A model generated the notes under the pieces. That model had not been told where the DNA came from, did not search any database, and saw only the letters and a program-made list of their open reading frames with translations. A program made the position numbers and the translations under genes. This document shows, piece by piece, positions 1-7,787 of a DNA stretch of 64,000 nucleotides. Origin of the DNA: Ideonella sp. (lineage in GTDB: Bacteria; Pseudomonadota; Gammaproteobacteria; Burkholderiales; Burkholderiaceae_C); contig JADKIA010000004.1 in assembly GCA_016721465.1 (NCBI GenBank), forward strand, positions 744,001 through 808,000, read 5' to 3'. Every line of letters starts with the position of its first letter. The stretch's first letter is position 1.

Positions 1-429
1 CATCAAGTCCACCAGCTTCTGCAGGCGATGGCGCAGCACCTTGTGGTAGTCGCGGCCCTGGGCATAGAGCGAGATCACGGCCTCGCCAGGGTACCGCGTG
101 CGTGCCAGGGCCTGCGCCTGCCAGCCGGTCGCGGCATCGCGCGGCAGGTAATCCATGCGCGCGGTGATCACACGCAGCGTGCCCGGCACCAACTCGGCCG
201 GCCTGGCGCGCTTCAGGCCATGCGCTTGCATGTAGCCCATCTGGCCGTGGAAGCCGGCGGCAAGCCAGGCCAGCATGCCGGGCTCGGCGTCGCGCAGGTC
301 CACGTCGGCCACACCGATCTGGGAGAATCCCAGCGACCGCGCCCACTGCCGTATCCGGACGAGCCACTGGCCTGCCGCGGGCGGCTGCCCAACCAACGCC
401 CGATCGCCTTCCGCCTGATCCTCTTGCAT
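1..429 (-). CDS. queG: Epoxyqueuosine reductase QueG, N-terminal part (truncated by window edge)
   Basis: QueG reduces epoxyqueuosine to queuosine in the wobble position of GUN-anticodon tRNAs, in the cytoplasm, using cobalamin and 4Fe-4S clusters. Only the first 143 codons are in the window, read leftwards from the ATG at 427-429. The visible part contains the family's early block (RSLGFSQIGVADVDL, then GQMGYMQAH) and the conserved YAQGRDYHKVLR segment. The Fe-S cysteine motifs lie beyond the edge. It is divergent from tsaE, and the two start codons overlap within 6 bp. queG next to tsaE-amiC-mutL is a usual Burkholderiales arrangement, which supports the call. Confidence 0.9.
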   Translation of the reverse strand, partial: MQEDQAEGDRALVGQPPAAGQWLVRIRQWARSLGFSQIGVADVDLRDAEPGMLAWLAAGFHGQMGYMQAHGLKRARPAELVPGTLRVITARMDYLPRDAATGWQAQALARTRYPGEAVISLYAQGRDYHKVLRHRLQKLVDLM

Positions 430-897
430 CCGCCGATTCTAGAAACCCTGCAACTGCGCTGGCCCGACGAGGCGGCGTGCGAGGCCTTCGCGCGACAACT
501 GGCCGTCAGGCCTGGGTTTGCCGACGCCTTCATCGAGTTGCATGGCACGCTGGGCGCGGGCAAGACCACCTTCGTGCGCCACCTGCTGCGAGCGCTGGGC
601 GTCACCGGGCGGATCAAGAGCCCGACCTATGCCGTGCTGGAGCCGCATGAATTACCCGGCGGCGGCCAGGCCGCGCACTTTGATTTCTATCGTTTCGCCG
701 ATCCGCGCGAGTGGCTGGACGCCGGCTTTCGTGACGTGTTCGCTGCACCCGGCCTGAAACTCGCCGAATGGCCCGACAAGGTGGCCGGCCTGTTGCCCAC
801 GCCGGACCTGAGCATCACCCTCGACGTGCTCGACGACGAACAGCGCGGCGTGCTGGTGCGGGCCTTCACCCCGCTGGGCCAGGCGCTGCTGCAATGA
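424..897 (+). CDS. tsaE: tRNA threonylcarbamoyladenosine biosynthesis ATPase TsaE
   Basis: TsaE is the ATPase partner of TsaB/TsaD in making t6A37 on ANN-decoding tRNAs in the cytoplasm. The product is about 157 aa, normal for the family. A P-loop GTLGAGKTT lies at residues 41-49, followed by SPTY (66-69), HFDFYR (85-90) and the EWPDK motif (115-119). No ATG or GTG precedes the P-loop in a plausible place, so the start is taken as TTG 424; CTG 448 is an alternative. The TTG overlaps the 5' end of divergent queG. The stop TGA overlaps the ATG of the amidase gene (ATGA), so the two are probably translationally coupled. Confidence 0.88.
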   Translation: MHPPILETLQLRWPDEAACEAFARQLAVRPGFADAFIELHGTLGAGKTTFVRHLLRALGVTGRIKSPTYAVLEPHELPGGGQAAHFDFYRFADPREWLDAGFRDVFAAPGLKLAEWPDKVAGLLPTPDLSITLDVLDDEQRGVLVRAFTPLGQALLQ

Positions 898-2336
898 GCA
901 CGCACCCGATGAACCGTCGTGCCGCCATCGCGCGGGTCGGCAGCGCCGCACTGCTGCTCGGCGCCAGCGATCTGGCCTTCGGTGCCACGATCCTGGCGGT
1001 GCGCGTCTGGCCGGCCAGCGACTACAGCCGCGTCACGATCGAGTCGGACACGGCCTTGGTCGCCAGGCACTTCCTCACCGACAACCCGCACCGCCTGGTG
1101 GTGGACATCGATCAGCTCGAACTCAACGCCGCGCTGCGCGAGCTGGTGGGCAAGGTGCGGCCGGACGATCCCTACATCGCCGGCGTGCGCATCGGCCAGA
1201 ACCAGCCACGCGTGGTGCGCCTGGTGGTGGACCTGAAGCAGCCCGTGGCGCCGCAACAGTTCACGCTCACCCCGGTCGCGGCCTACCGGCACCGGCTGCT
1301 GTTCGACCTGTATCCGACCCAGGCGCCCGACCCCCTGCTGGCCCTGATCCGCGAGCGCGACCGCGCCGAAGCCCTGGCCGCACACACCATGCAGGACGCG
1401 CTCGGCGAGTTCATCGGACGCATCGACACCGCGGGCGCCAGGCTGCCCAGGTTGGCGGCCTCGTCGCCAGAGCCCGGCCCTCACGCGCGGGCGGCATCGG
1501 CCGTCGCCGCGCCTGGGTCGAGTCCAGCCGCGACGGCCTCGTCCGCCACGCCGACGGCCGAGGCCGAGGCCACGCACCCACCGCACACACCGCCCGTCAT
1601 CAGCGCCGAGGCCCAGCAGCGCATCGACCGCCTGGTGGTCATCGCACTCGACCCGGGCCATGGCGGCGAGGATCCTGGCGCGATCGGCCCCAGCGGCTTG
1701 CGCGAGAAGGACGTGGTGCTGGCCGTGGCCCAGCAACTGCGCGACCGACTCAACAGCGTGCCCGGCATGCGCGCCATGCTGACCCGCGACGACGACTACT
1801 TCGTGCCGCTGCACGAGCGCGTGCGCAAGGCGCGGCGCGTGCAGGCGGACCTGTTCGTGTCCATCCATGCCGATGCCTTCATCACACCGGCCGCCCGCGG
1901 GGCTTCGGTCTTCGCGTTGTCCGACAAGGGCGCCACCAGCGCCACCGCACGCTGGATGGCGCAACGCGAGAACGCCGCCGACGCGGTGGGCGGCGTGAAC
2001 CTGGGCGCCAAGGATCCGCAGGTGATGCAGACCCTGCTGGACATGAGCACGGCCGCGCAGATCAAGGACAGCCTGCGCATCGGCCGCGAGGTGCTGGAGC
2101 GCATGGGCCGGGTCGGCCGCCTGCACAAGCGCGACGTCGAGCAGGCCGGCTTTGCGGTGCTGAAGGCGCCGGACATCCCCAGCATCCTGGTGGAAACCGC
2201 CTTCATTTCCAACCCCGAGGAAGAGGCCCGCCTGCGCGACCCGGCCTACCAGCAGCGCCTGGTCGAAGCGCTGTTCACCGGCATCCGGCGCTACTTCGCG
2301 CGCAACCCGCCACTGGCGCGACAGCGCGTGCTCTGA
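894..2336 (+). CDS. amiC: N-acetylmuramoyl-L-alanine amidase, AmiC type, with AMIN domain
   Basis: This periplasmic zinc amidase cleaves the lactyl-amide bond between MurNAc and the stem peptide to separate daughter cells. The 480-aa product begins with a Tat-like signal (MNRRAAIARVG, then a hydrophobic stretch ending around AFGA). An AMIN peptidoglycan/septum-targeting domain follows at roughly residues 33-130. A low-complexity Ala/Pro linker comes next, then an Amidase_3 domain from about 245 to the end. Zinc ligands are visible in DPGHGG, in GLREKD (Glu) and in SIHADA, with the catalytic Glu in VETAFISN. The ATG at 894 overlaps the tsaE stop; an ATG at 909 (MNRR) would give an equally good Tat signal. 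Confidence 0.92.
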   Translation: MSTHPMNRRAAIARVGSAALLLGASDLAFGATILAVRVWPASDYSRVTIESDTALVARHFLTDNPHRLVVDIDQLELNAALRELVGKVRPDDPYIAGVRIGQNQPRVVRLVVDLKQPVAPQQFTLTPVAAYRHRLLFDLYPTQAPDPLLALIRERDRAEALAAHTMQDALGEFIGRIDTAGARLPRLAASSPEPGPHARAASAVAAPGSSPAATASSATPTAEAEATHPPHTPPVISAEAQQRIDRLVVIALDPGHGGEDPGAIGPSGLREKDVVLAVAQQLRDRLNSVPGMRAMLTRDDDYFVPLHERVRKARRVQADLFVSIHADAFITPAARGASVFALSDKGATSATARWMAQRENAADAVGGVNLGAKDPQVMQTLLDMSTAAQIKDSLRIGREVLERMGRVGRLHKRDVEQAGFAVLKAPDIPSILVETAFISNPEEEARLRDPAYQQRLVEALFTGIRRYFARNPPLARQRVL

Positions 2337-2342
2337 CAGGTA

Positions 2343-2996
2343 TCAGGCCGCCTTGGGCTTGGACTTGAAACGCGAACGCAGCGCCCCGACGATGATCACC
2401 ACGCCAGGAATCAGGATCATGGCCCAGATGATCTTGCTCAGGTTCATGGCCACCCAAGGGATGTTGCCGAACAGGTAGCCCACGGTGACCAGGCTCACCA
2501 CCCACAGCGCGCCGCCGGTCACGTCGTAGAAACTGAACTTGGAGCGGGTCATCTGCGCCACGCCGGCCACGAAGGGTGCGAAGGTGCGCAGGAAAGGCAT
2601 GAAGCGCGCCGCCACGATGGTGATGCCGCCATATTGCTCATAGAACGCGTGCGCCTGATCGAAGGCCCGCTTGTTGAACCAGCGTGAATCCTCCCACTGG
2701 AAGACCTTGGGGCCGATGGCGCGGCCGATGCTGTAGTTGGTCTGGTTGCCGGCCACGGCGGCGGCCACCATCACGGCCATCACCAGCGGGTAGCTCATCA
2801 GCCCCAGACCGGCCAGCGCCCCCACGACGAAGAGCAGTGAATCGCCCGGCAGGAAGGGCATCACCACCAGGCCGGTTTCCACGAAGATGATCAGGAACAG
2901 CAGCGCATAGACCCAACCACCATAGGCCTCCACGAAGTGCCGCAGATGAGCGTCCACGTGCAGGATGAAATCCAGCAACCACATCAAGCTTTCCAT
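2343..2996 (-). CDS. dedA: DedA family membrane protein
   Basis: DedA proteins are inner-membrane members of the SNARE-associated/VTT superfamily. Family members have been linked to undecaprenyl-phosphate or phospholipid flipping and to envelope homeostasis. The 217-aa length matches E. coli DedA. The signature segment ARFMPFLRTFAPFVAG is present, with an acidic residue in the first re-entrant hairpin (FVETGLVVMPFLPGDS). Several hydrophobic helices follow and the tail is basic (RSRFKSKPK). It diverges from mutL. A GATAAT hexamer ends 6 nt before the ATG with no Shine-Dalgarno, suggesting a leaderless transcript. MWLLDF, a few codons in, is an alternative start. Substrate is not determinable here. 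Confidence 0.9.
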   Translation of the reverse strand: MESLMWLLDFILHVDAHLRHFVEAYGGWVYALLFLIIFVETGLVVMPFLPGDSLLFVVGALAGLGLMSYPLVMAVMVAAAVAGNQTNYSIGRAIGPKVFQWEDSRWFNKRAFDQAHAFYEQYGGITIVAARFMPFLRTFAPFVAGVAQMTRSKFSFYDVTGGALWVVSLVTVGYLFGNIPWVAMNLSKIIWAMILIPGVVIIVGALRSRFKSKPKAA

Positions 2997-3002
2997 GCGG
3001 GC

Positions 3003-3046
3003 ATTATCCCGGCCCGGCATGATGCTTCGAGGGCGGGCCGGATAAT
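3003..3046. promoter_or_regulatory. Divergent -10 elements for dedA and mutL
   Basis: Two GATAAT hexamers face outwards. One is on the minus strand (3008 to 3003), 6 nt before the dedA ATG. The other is on the plus strand (3041-3046), 7 nt before the mutL ATG. Neither has a clear -35 box or a Shine-Dalgarno after it, so transcription would start at or next to each ATG. This is inferred from hexamer match and spacing only. Confidence 0.5.
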
Positions 3047-3053
3047 CCGCGGC

Positions 3054-4925
3054 ATGAGTCTGCCGCCGCAACGCCCGATCCGTGAACTGCCCGACGAGCT
3101 GATCAGCCAGATCGCCGCCGGCGAGGTGGTGGACCGGCCGGCGGCTGCAGTGCGCGAACTGGTGGACAACGCGCTGGACGCCGGTGCCACGCAAATCACC
3201 GTGCGCCTGATGGCGGGCGGCGTGCGCAGCATCGTGGTCGAGGACAACGGCAGCGGCATCCCGGTGGACCAGTTGCCGCTCGCGCTCAAGCGCCACGCCA
3301 CCAGCAAGATTGCCAGCCTGCACGAACTGGAGAGCGTGGCCACGATGGGCTTTCGCGGTGAAGCCCTGGCCGCCATCGCCTCGGTGGCCGACCTGTCCAT
3401 TGCCAGCCGCACGGCCGACGCCCCCCACGCCTCGCGCCTGGACGCGCGCAGCGGCGAGCTGCAGGCCGCAGCCCGCGCCACCGGCACCAGCATCGAGGTG
3501 CGCGAGCTGTTCTTCGCCACGCCGGCGCGGCGCAAGTTCCTCAAGACCGACGCCACCGAGCTCGCGCATTGCCTGGAGGCGGTGCGTCGGCACGCCCTGG
3601 TGCGGCCCGACGTGGCCTTCGCCGTCTGGCATGAAGGCAAGCTGATCGAACAATGGCGCGCCACGAGCCTGGACCAGCGCATTGCCGACGTGCTGGGCGC
3701 AGATTTCATCGCCAACAGCCGCCGCGTCGACCTGCCGCTGAGCCTGCAGGCCCAGGCCGTGCGCGTGCATGGCCGCGTGGGCCTGCCCGACGCCGCCCGG
3801 GCGCGCGGCGATCAGCAATACGCCTACGTCAATGCGCGTTACGTTCGCGACCGCGTCGTCACCCATGGCGCGCGCTCGGCCTATGAGGACGTGCTGCACG
3901 GCGGCCGCCAGCCGAGTTGGGTGCTGTTCATCGAGATCGACCCGCTGCGCGTGGACGTGAACGTGCACCCGACCAAGATCGAGGTGCGTTTCCGCGATGG
4001 CCGCGAAGTGCACCAGGCGGTGCGCGGGGCCGTGGAAGCGGCGTTGGCCCTGTCGCGGGCACCCGAACCGGCACCAGCGGCCCTGCATGCCGCCGCGGTG
4101 GGTGCGGCTTCGCCCGTCGATGCACCCTCGCCCTCGGCATGGGCCCAGCCCCAGCCGGGCGAGCCCGCCGCGTCCGCCTGGCGCGCCACGTCGGGCGCGC
4201 AGACGCGCCTGGGCCTGCAAGACCTGGCCGTGCTGTACGCGCAGGAGCCGCCACCGCGGTGGCCACCGGCAGCAGGTGCAGTGGCCGACACCCAGCTTCA
4301 AGCCGACGCGTCCACCGAATCGATCGGCGCAGACGGCCACGCCTGGCCACTGGGCCGCGCCATCGCGCAGCTGGGCGGTGTCTACATCCTGGCCGAGAAC
4401 TCCCAGGGACTGGTGGTGGTGGACATGCACGCTGCACACGAGCGCATCGTCTATGAGCGGCTGAAGGCCACGCAAGGTGGCGAGGCGATTCCTGCGCAGC
4501 CCCTGCTGATCCCCGCCACTTTCGCCGCCACGCCCACTGAAATGGCCACGGCCGAGGGCGCCGCCGCGACCCTGCACGCCCTGGGTCTGGACGTGGCGCC
4601 GCTGTCCCCCGGCGTGCTGGCCGTGCGCTCGCGCCCGGCCGCGCTGCCAGACGCCGACCCGGCCGCGCTGGCCCGCACCGTGCTGGCCGAACTGGCCGAG
4701 GTGGAGGGCTCGCGCATCGTGCAGCGTGCGCGCGACGAGTTGCTGGCCACCATGGCCTGCCACGGTGCCGTGCGCGCCAACCGCCGGCTCACGCTGCCAG
4801 AGATGAATGCCCTGCTGCGCGACATGGAACGCACCGACCGTGCCGACCAGTGCAACCACGGCCGGCCCACCTGGCGCCAGGTGACGATGAACGAGCTGGA
4901 CAAGCTCTTCCTGCGCGGGCGATGA
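3054..4925 (+). CDS. mutL: DNA mismatch repair protein MutL (endonuclease-motif type)
   Basis: MutL couples MutS mismatch recognition to strand removal. The 623-aa product has the N-terminal GHKL ATPase with QIAAGEVVDRP, VRELVDNALDAGA, DNGSGI and GFRGEAL. A variable Pro/Ala linker spans about residues 345-440, followed by a C-terminal dimerisation domain. That domain carries DMHAAHERIVYE, ACHGAVRA and NHGRPTW. These correspond to the endonuclease motifs DQHA(X)2E(X)4E, ACR and CPHGRP of MutH-independent MutL. A Met replaces Gln in the first motif, as I recall for Neisseria MutL, which is an active nuclease. The stop overlaps the next gene's ATG. Confidence 0.97.
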   Translation: MSLPPQRPIRELPDELISQIAAGEVVDRPAAAVRELVDNALDAGATQITVRLMAGGVRSIVVEDNGSGIPVDQLPLALKRHATSKIASLHELESVATMGFRGEALAAIASVADLSIASRTADAPHASRLDARSGELQAAARATGTSIEVRELFFATPARRKFLKTDATELAHCLEAVRRHALVRPDVAFAVWHEGKLIEQWRATSLDQRIADVLGADFIANSRRVDLPLSLQAQAVRVHGRVGLPDAARARGDQQYAYVNARYVRDRVVTHGARSAYEDVLHGGRQPSWVLFIEIDPLRVDVNVHPTKIEVRFRDGREVHQAVRGAVEAALALSRAPEPAPAALHAAAVGAASPVDAPSPSAWAQPQPGEPAASAWRATSGAQTRLGLQDLAVLYAQEPPPRWPPAAGAVADTQLQADASTESIGADGHAWPLGRAIAQLGGVYILAENSQGLVVVDMHAAHERIVYERLKATQGGEAIPAQPLLIPATFAATPTEMATAEGAAATLHALGLDVAPLSPGVLAVRSRPAALPDADPAALARTVLAELAEVEGSRIVQRARDELLATMACHGAVRANRRLTLPEMNALLRDMERTDRADQCNHGRPTWRQVTMNELDKLFLRGR

Positions 4926-6178
4926 GCGCATCAACCATTGAAATCACGGCGGCTGCGCTCTTTGCGCTGGCCGTGCTGCACACCTTTTCCACCCCGGTGT
5001 TCGAGCGGCTGGCGCATGCCAGTGCGCGTCATGCCGGCCTGTGGCACCTGCTCGGCGAGGTGGAGGTGGTGTTCGGCTTCTGGGCGCTGGTGCTCGTGCT
5101 GGTGATGGGCGCGCTGTCGGGCCGCCACGACACCATTGCCTACCTCGAGGCGCTGAACTTCACCGAGCCCATGTTCGTGTTCGTGATCATGGTGATTGCG
5201 GGCACGCGGCCAGTGCTTTCCCTGGCGGGCACCTGCGTGCACGGGCTGTGCCGCGTCCTGCCCGTGAACCCGGCGCTGGGCACCTACCTGGTGCTGTTGA
5301 CGCTGGTGCCTTTGCTGGGCTCGTTCATCACCGAGCCGGCCGCGATGACCTTGGCCGCGCTGATGCTGCGCGACCGCTACTTTCAGCCCGCCGCTTCGGC
5401 CCGGCTGAAGTACGGCACCCTGGGCGTGCTGTTCGTCAACATCTCGATCGGCGGCACGCTCACGCCCTTCGCCGCGCCACCGGTGCTGATGGTGGCGGGC
5501 GCCTGGGGCTGGGACTTTGCCTTCATGCTCAGCCACTTCGGCTGGAAGGCGATGCTGCTCGTGGCCGTCAATGCCCTCGGGGCGACCCTGGTGCTGCGGC
5601 GTGAACTGAGCGCACTGCCCGGGTCCGCCGAGGCGCCGTTGCCCGCGGTGCCCGCAGCCGTGATCCTGGTGCACCTGTTGTTCCTGGGCGCCGTGGTCGT
5701 CTTTGCGCACCATCCGGTGGTGTTCATCGGCCTGCTGATGTTCTTCCTGGGTTTCACCACGGCCTACGAACGACACCAGGACAAGCTGATGCTGCGCGAA
5801 GGCCTGCTGGTGGCCTTCTTCCTGGCCGGCCTGGTGGTGCTCGGTGGCCAGCAGCGCTGGTGGCTGCAGCCGCTGTTGCTGGGCATGGACGCCAATGCCG
5901 TGTACCTGGGTGCCATCGGCCTCACCGCCATCACCGACAACGCCGCCCTCACCTACCTGGGTTCCCTGGTCGACGGCCTGTCACCCCAGTTCAAGCTGAT
6001 GCTGGTGGCCGGCGCCGTCACCGGCGGCGGGCTCACCGTGATCGCCAACGCACCCAATCCGGCAGGGGTGTCCATCCTGCGCGGGCGTTTCGAGGGCGGC
6101 GCCATCAGCCCGCTGGGCCTGCTGGTGGGTGCCGCAGCGCCCACGCTGGTGGCCGCGCTGGGCTTTTACTTCCTGTAG
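4922..6178 (+). CDS. Putative Na+/H+ antiporter (PF07399-like integral membrane protein)
   Basis: This is a 418-aa polytopic inner-membrane protein with about 10-12 hydrophobic helices and short polar loops. It resembles the putative Na+/H+ antiporter family PF07399 (ArsB/NhaD-like ion-transporter superfamily). Conserved-looking polar intramembrane stretches are EPAAMTLAALMLRDR, GGTLTPFAAPPVLM and ITDNAALTYLGSLVDG. The TDNAALTY and NAPNPAG segments near the C-terminus are typical of the ion-binding half-helices of this superfamily. Its ATG overlaps the mutL stop (ATGA), so it is co-translated with mutL. Ion specificity cannot be read from sequence, and the family call is from memory. Confidence 0.7.
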   Translation: MSASTIEITAAALFALAVLHTFSTPVFERLAHASARHAGLWHLLGEVEVVFGFWALVLVLVMGALSGRHDTIAYLEALNFTEPMFVFVIMVIAGTRPVLSLAGTCVHGLCRVLPVNPALGTYLVLLTLVPLLGSFITEPAAMTLAALMLRDRYFQPAASARLKYGTLGVLFVNISIGGTLTPFAAPPVLMVAGAWGWDFAFMLSHFGWKAMLLVAVNALGATLVLRRELSALPGSAEAPLPAVPAAVILVHLLFLGAVVVFAHHPVVFIGLLMFFLGFTTAYERHQDKLMLREGLLVAFFLAGLVVLGGQQRWWLQPLLLGMDANAVYLGAIGLTAITDNAALTYLGSLVDGLSPQFKLMLVAGAVTGGGLTVIANAPNPAGVSILRGRFEGGAISPLGLLVGAAAPTLVAALGFYFL

Positions 6179-6188
6179 TGCACCCCCA

Positions 6189-6800
6189 ATGAAATCCGCA
6201 CCGCCGCCCGATGAGGCGCCTTTCGGCCTGCAGGGACGGGCCGGCCACTGGCAGGATCCACAGCGCATCGCCGTCCGCGCGGAGTTGCTGGCGATCCAGG
6301 CCATGGACGAGCTGGAGCGCGAGCACCGCGCCGATGCGCTGGCCTGGGTGGACTCCGGCACCGAGCTTTGCCGGCGCGTCAAGCCCGCTACGCCACCCAA
6401 GCACCTGATCGCCTACTTCGCCGTGGTGTCGGCACTGCACCTGCTGCTGGTGGACCACAAGGGCGCCCAACGCTGGCTGCCGCCCGGTGGCCACGTGGAG
6501 CCCGGCGAACATCCGCGCGAAACGGTGCAGCGGGAGTTGCAGGAAGAGCTCGGCTTCACGGCCAGCCACCCCATCTCCGCGCCCCTGATGGTCACGCGCA
6601 CTGAAACGGTGGGCCTGACGCCCGGCCACACCGATGTGTCGCTTTGGTATGTGGTGCACGCGCCGCGCGACCAGGCCATCCGCTTCGACCGCGGCGAGTT
6701 CCACGGCGTGCGCTGGTTCGGCTTCGACGACCTGCCCTTGGAGCGCACCGACCCGCAGCTCGCGCGCTTCGTGGCCAAGCAGGCAAAATCGCGGCTTTGA
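6189..6800 (+). CDS. Nudix hydrolase
   Basis: This 203-aa cytoplasmic protein has a complete Nudix box at about residues 101-123: GGHVEPGE, seven residues, then RELQEELG. That box binds Mg2+ and hydrolyses nucleoside diphosphates linked to another moiety. An N-terminal extension of about 60 residues rich in charged helix precedes the fold. The C-terminus has the WF-x-F-DDLP strand typical of Nudix enzymes. It starts 10 nt after the antiporter gene and is co-directional with the pseudouridine synthase gene downstream. The substrate is not identifiable. The ATG at 6189 is the first in frame after the upstream stop. Confidence 0.85.
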   Translation: MKSAPPPDEAPFGLQGRAGHWQDPQRIAVRAELLAIQAMDELEREHRADALAWVDSGTELCRRVKPATPPKHLIAYFAVVSALHLLLVDHKGAQRWLPPGGHVEPGEHPRETVQRELQEELGFTASHPISAPLMVTRTETVGLTPGHTDVSLWYVVHAPRDQAIRFDRGEFHGVRWFGFDDLPLERTDPQLARFVAKQAKSRL

Positions 6801-6857
6801 GCGTCCGCACCGGCCGTGCGGCAGTGGCGGCCACGCCGCGCAACCGAAAAGCCCCCG

Positions 6858-7787
6858 ATGAACCGTCCCCCCGCCGCACCGCCCCGCGCGCCGCGCCGTT
6901 TGCACCAAGGTGCACCGCAACGTCCGCATGACCCCCGGCGGCCCGCCTCTGCAGCCCCGCAGCGTGCGCCTGAAGCATGGCGTGGGCCCACACCGAGCGC
7001 AGGTTCAGCCGCCGGTGCCAGCAACGGCACATCCGCCAATGCCGCTGTGGACGGCGTGCGCCTGTCCAAGGTGCTGGCCGAGCGCGGCCTGGCCTCGCGC
7101 CGTGAAGCCGACGAATGGATCGAAGCCGGCTGGGTGAAGGTGAATGGCGTGCCTGCGGTGCTGGGCCAGCGCGTGCTCGCCGATGTGGCCATCGACATCG
7201 ACCCGGCCGCGCACACCGAGCAGGCGCAGCGCGTGACCATCCTGCTGCACAAGCCCATCGGCTATGTGTCGGGGCAGGCCGAGGACGGCCACCAGCCCGC
7301 CAGCGTGTTGTTCACCGGGCCCAACCGTTGGAATGAGGACAAGGCACCGATCCGATTCCACCCAGGTCAGCAGCGCGGCCTGGCCCCGGCCGGGCGGCTG
7401 GACATCGATTCCACCGGGCTGTTGGTGCTGACGCAGGACGGCCGCATCGCCAAGCAGCTGATCGGCGAGGACAGCCAGGTCGAAAAGGAATACCTGGTGC
7501 GCGTGCTGCCCCACCCGGGCGGCGCCTGGTCGCCCGACAAGATCGCGCTGTTGCAGCAGGGCCTGGAGCTCGATGGCCGGCGCCTGAAACCCGCCCGCGT
7601 GAGCTGGGCCAACGAAGACCAGCTGCGTTTCGTGCTGCGCGAGGGCCGCAAGCGCCAGATCCGCCGCATGTGCGAATTGGTGGGCCTGCAGGTCACCGGC
7701 CTGAAGCGTGTGCGCATCGGCAGCGTGGTGCTGGGCAAGCTGCCCGCGGGCGCCTGGCGCTACCTGCGGCCGGACGAGCGCTTCTGA
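6858..7787 (+). CDS. S4-domain pseudouridine synthase, RluB/RluE/RluF family (RluF-like)
   Basis: The enzyme isomerises specific uridines to pseudouridine in rRNA. The 309-aa product has a Pro/Ala/Arg-rich, probably disordered N-terminus (about 1-60). An S4 RNA-binding domain follows (VRLSKVLAERGLASRREADEWIEAG is cut here to its first part, VRLSKVLAERGLASRREAD). The catalytic domain contains GRLDIDSTGLLVLTQDG, whose Asp is the catalytic residue, then EKEYLVRV and the RKRQIRRMCELVG motif typical of the RsuA/RluF group. RluF modifies 23S U2604 in E. coli, but which family member this is cannot be settled. It overlaps the MFS gene start (TGATG). Confidence 0.88.
   Translation: MNRPPAAPPRAPRRLHQGAPQRPHDPRRPASAAPQRAPEAWRGPTPSAGSAAGASNGTSANAAVDGVRLSKVLAERGLASRREADEWIEAGWVKVNGVPAVLGQRVLADVAIDIDPAAHTEQAQRVTILLHKPIGYVSGQAEDGHQPASVLFTGPNRWNEDKAPIRFHPGQQRGLAPAGRLDIDSTGLLVLTQDGRIAKQLIGEDSQVEKEYLVRVLPHPGGAWSPDKIALLQQGLELDGRRLKPARVSWANEDQLRFVLREGRKRQIRRMCELVGLQVTGLKRVRIGSVVLGKLPAGAWRYLRPDERF

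Noticed and set aside
2343..4934. A minus-strand open frame of over 860 codons extending upstream of dedA across mutL
   Set aside because: Only the first 217 codons' worth at the dedA end has family sequence. The rest is the antisense of mutL, kept open by high GC, and reads as His/Gly/Gln-rich low complexity.
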